A DNA stretch of 5,969 nucleotides from Lentzea sp. (lineage in GTDB: Bacteria > Actinomycetota > Actinomycetes > Mycobacteriales > Pseudonocardiaceae), in contig JASLAV010001220.1 in the NCBI GenBank assembly GCA_030146905.1, positions 1 through 5,969 on the forward strand, written 5' to 3'. This document shows, one piece after another, positions 4,596-5,969 of the stretch (position 1 is the first letter of the stretch; each line of letters starts with the position of its first letter). A model generated the notes under the pieces. That model saw only the letters and a program-made list of their open reading frames with translations, was not told the DNA's origin and ran no database searches. Made by a program: the position numbers and the translations under genes.

Positions 4596-5969
4596 TTATG
4601 TGTCCCCTGGATCGCGTATGGCGTCCCCAGGACCAGGAGGATCCGGATCACCCGGCTTCGTCTTGGTCGTGGTGGTGCTGCCGCACGGCGGGAACAGGCC
4701 GCACGGTTCCGACGTCCTGGTCGTCCTCGTGTTGCTCGGCGTGTTGCTCGGAGTGTTGCTCGGCTGGCTCGGCGGCGGGGCCGACGACGGCGGCTGCGAA
4801 GGTGCGGTCGACCTCACCGGCGGGTTGTACTGGCCCAGCGGCTTGGCCTTCGGGAACTTCTCCATCTGCGTGCCGGCCAGCGCCTTGTTCATGAACGCCT
4901 GCCAGATCTTGCCCGGCACACCGGAACCGAAGACGTTCGTCCCGGCCTTGTCGACGATGGGCAGGTTGCCCTCGTCGCGGCCGACCCACACCGCCGCCGA
5001 GATAGACGGCGTGTAGCCCACCATCCAGGCCTTCGAGTTGAGGCCCACCCTGCCGCCCGGCGCGACCTTCGGGTCGAGCTCGTGCGTACCGGTCTTGCCG
5101 GCGCACTCGCGGCCACCGGCACAGCCGATCGACGACTTCGTCGGGATCGCCTTCAGCACGTCGGTGACGTTGTCGGCGATGTCCTGGCTCTTCGTCTGGT
5201 CCGGGTCGAACGCCGAGATCGGCTTGTCCGCGTGCTGGTAGAGCACCGTGCCGTCGGGGCCCGTGATCTTCAGGATGAAGAACGGCGCGCGGTAGACACC
5301 ACGTGCGGCGAACGTCGCGTACGCCGAGGCCATGTCGAACGGGCGGACGCGGGCGTCACCACCGCCGAGCGCGATACCGGCGTTGGGGGTGCCGCCGCCC
5401 TCGCCGACGAGCAGCTTCTGCGGGCCGTTGCCGACGTTGACCTCTTCGGGAATGCCCGCCTCGTGCGCCGCCTTCACCGTCGGCTTGATGCCGATGTCGT
5501 TCACGACCATGTCGTAGAACACGGTGTTGAGCGACTTCTCCATCGCCTCACGGACCGGGCACGGGTCCTTGCAGCTGTTGTTGTTCTCGGAGTTGCGGAT
5601 GGTGACCTTGGCCTCACCGCTGCCGAACGTGCGCGGCGACGAGCCGTCGTAGGTCGTGCCGAGACCCTTGCCGTTCTGCAACGCCGCGACGAGGTCGAAC
5701 GGCTTGAACGACGAACCGGGCTCCTGCAGCGTGCCCTTGGCGTAGTCGTAGCTGCCGCGGCCGCCACGACCACCCCAGTACGCGCGGACCGCACCCGTGG
5801 TCGGGTCGATGGCCGTCAGCGACGTCTTCAACGCCTCCGGCTGCGCGCCCTTGATCATGATCTCGTCCACGGCCTCCTCGGCCGCGGTCTGCATCTTCGG
5901 GTCGATCGTCGTCGTGATGGTGACGCCGGTCTTCTGCGCCTGCTCGAACGAGACGCCGGTCTGCTCGGC
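4596..5969 (-). CDS. ponA: Class A penicillin-binding protein, transpeptidase half (N-terminus cut off)
   Basis: The frame is open from the right edge to a TAA at 4598-4596, giving 457 visible residues. The glycosyltransferase (GT51) half lies outside the window. The visible part starts in the linker (GVTITTTIDPKMQ) and contains all three transpeptidase motifs: SSFK with acyl-accepting Ser at bases 5712-5714, SLN (5534-5526) and KTGT (5096-5085). These catalyse D-Ala-D-Ala cross-linking of peptidoglycan outside the membrane and are the target of beta-lactams. Supporting features are TGAVRAYWGGRGG, EPGSSFKPF, NKAL near the domain end, and AWMVGYTPSISAAVWVG. After about residue 385 the chain becomes a Pro/Ser/Thr-rich tail with three PSNT repeats and a CGLFPPCG cysteine pair. 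Such disordered tails are known in actinobacterial PonA proteins. The ponA symbol rests on class and on the neighbouring GT87 gene; it does not distinguish between paralogues. The ATG at 5894 is internal, in the linker, and is not the start. Confidence 0.5.
   Translation of the reverse strand, partial: AEQTGVSFEQAQKTGVTITTTIDPKMQTAAEEAVDEIMIKGAQPEALKTSLTAIDPTTGAVRAYWGGRGGRGSYDYAKGTLQEPGSSFKPFDLVAALQNGKGLGTTYDGSSPRTFGSGEAKVTIRNSENNNSCKDPCPVREAMEKSLNTVFYDMVVNDIGIKPTVKAAHEAGIPEEVNVGNGPQKLLVGEGGGTPNAGIALGGGDARVRPFDMASAYATFAARGVYRAPFFILKITGPDGTVLYQHADKPISAFDPDQTKSQDIADNVTDVLKAIPTKSSIGCAGGRECAGKTGTHELDPKVAPGGRVGLNSKAWMVGYTPSISAAVWVGRDEGNLPIVDKAGTNVFGSGVPGKIWQAFMNKALAGTQMEKFPKAKPLGQYNPPVRSTAPSQPPSSAPPPSQPSNTPSNTPSNTRTTRTSEPCGLFPPCGSTTTTKTKPGDPDPPGPGDAIRDPGDT
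4729..4764 (-). repeat. Three 12-bp tandem repeats in the penicillin-binding protein tail
   Basis: GTGTTGCTCGGC occurs three times in a row on the plus strand, at 4729-4740, 4741-4752 (last base A) and 4753-4764. On the coding strand it gives PSNT three times. The near-perfect DNA identity, including third positions, suggests recent slippage and probable length variation between strains. Confidence 0.5.

Noticed and set aside
3851..4651. A 266-codon open frame on the minus strand that would extend copy B upstream through copy A and the terminator
   Set aside because: Its first 157 or so residues read copy A out of frame and are Arg/Pro-rich without structure. Copy B has its own ATG, ribosome binding site and alignment to the start of copy A.

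Overview
The window is GC-rich DNA from an actinobacterium, most likely a member of the Pseudonocardiales (Lentzea, Saccharothrix or Amycolatopsis-like). This assignment rests on base composition, strong G/C third-position bias, GTG starts and the type of cell-envelope genes; it is an inference, not a database result. All five genes appear to act in or beyond the membrane. I see no tRNA, rRNA, insertion sequence, CRISPR array or phage gene. Coding density is close to complete and no stretch over 120 bases lacks a gene.

Layout. On the plus strand, the left edge cuts a polytopic membrane glycosyltransferase of the GT87/DUF2029 type (1-1269, N-terminus missing). After 18 bases it is followed by a secreted SGNH/GDSL hydrolase (1288-2295). 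From the right, on the minus strand, come the transpeptidase half of a class A penicillin-binding protein (5969-4596, N-terminus missing), a strong hairpin terminator (4556-4590), two tandemly duplicated genes for small two-helix membrane proteins (4485-4183 and 4180-3851), and a second GT87/DUF2029 gene (3814-2207). The two strands meet tail to tail, and the second glycosyltransferase gene runs 89 bases into the hydrolase gene.

Context. From memory, a ponA-type gene followed by a GT87/DUF2029-like membrane gene on the same strand resembles the ponA1-Rv0051 neighbourhood of Mycobacterium tuberculosis, which lies near rpsF. The minus-strand part therefore looks like conserved chromosomal core for cell-wall synthesis. 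The two GT87 proteins are paralogues of each other, sharing CYSD, EYPV, KxYP and SPQYxLWLVP motifs, and they face each other across the hydrolase gene.

The least ordinary features are these: the tandem pair of small membrane proteins, whose differences fall almost evenly over the three codon positions and mostly change the amino acid; the 89-base convergent overlap, which covers the catalytic Asp/His block of the hydrolase; and the repetitive Pro/Ser/Thr tail with a cysteine pair on the penicillin-binding protein. I found no convincing sign of a wholly new multi-gene system.
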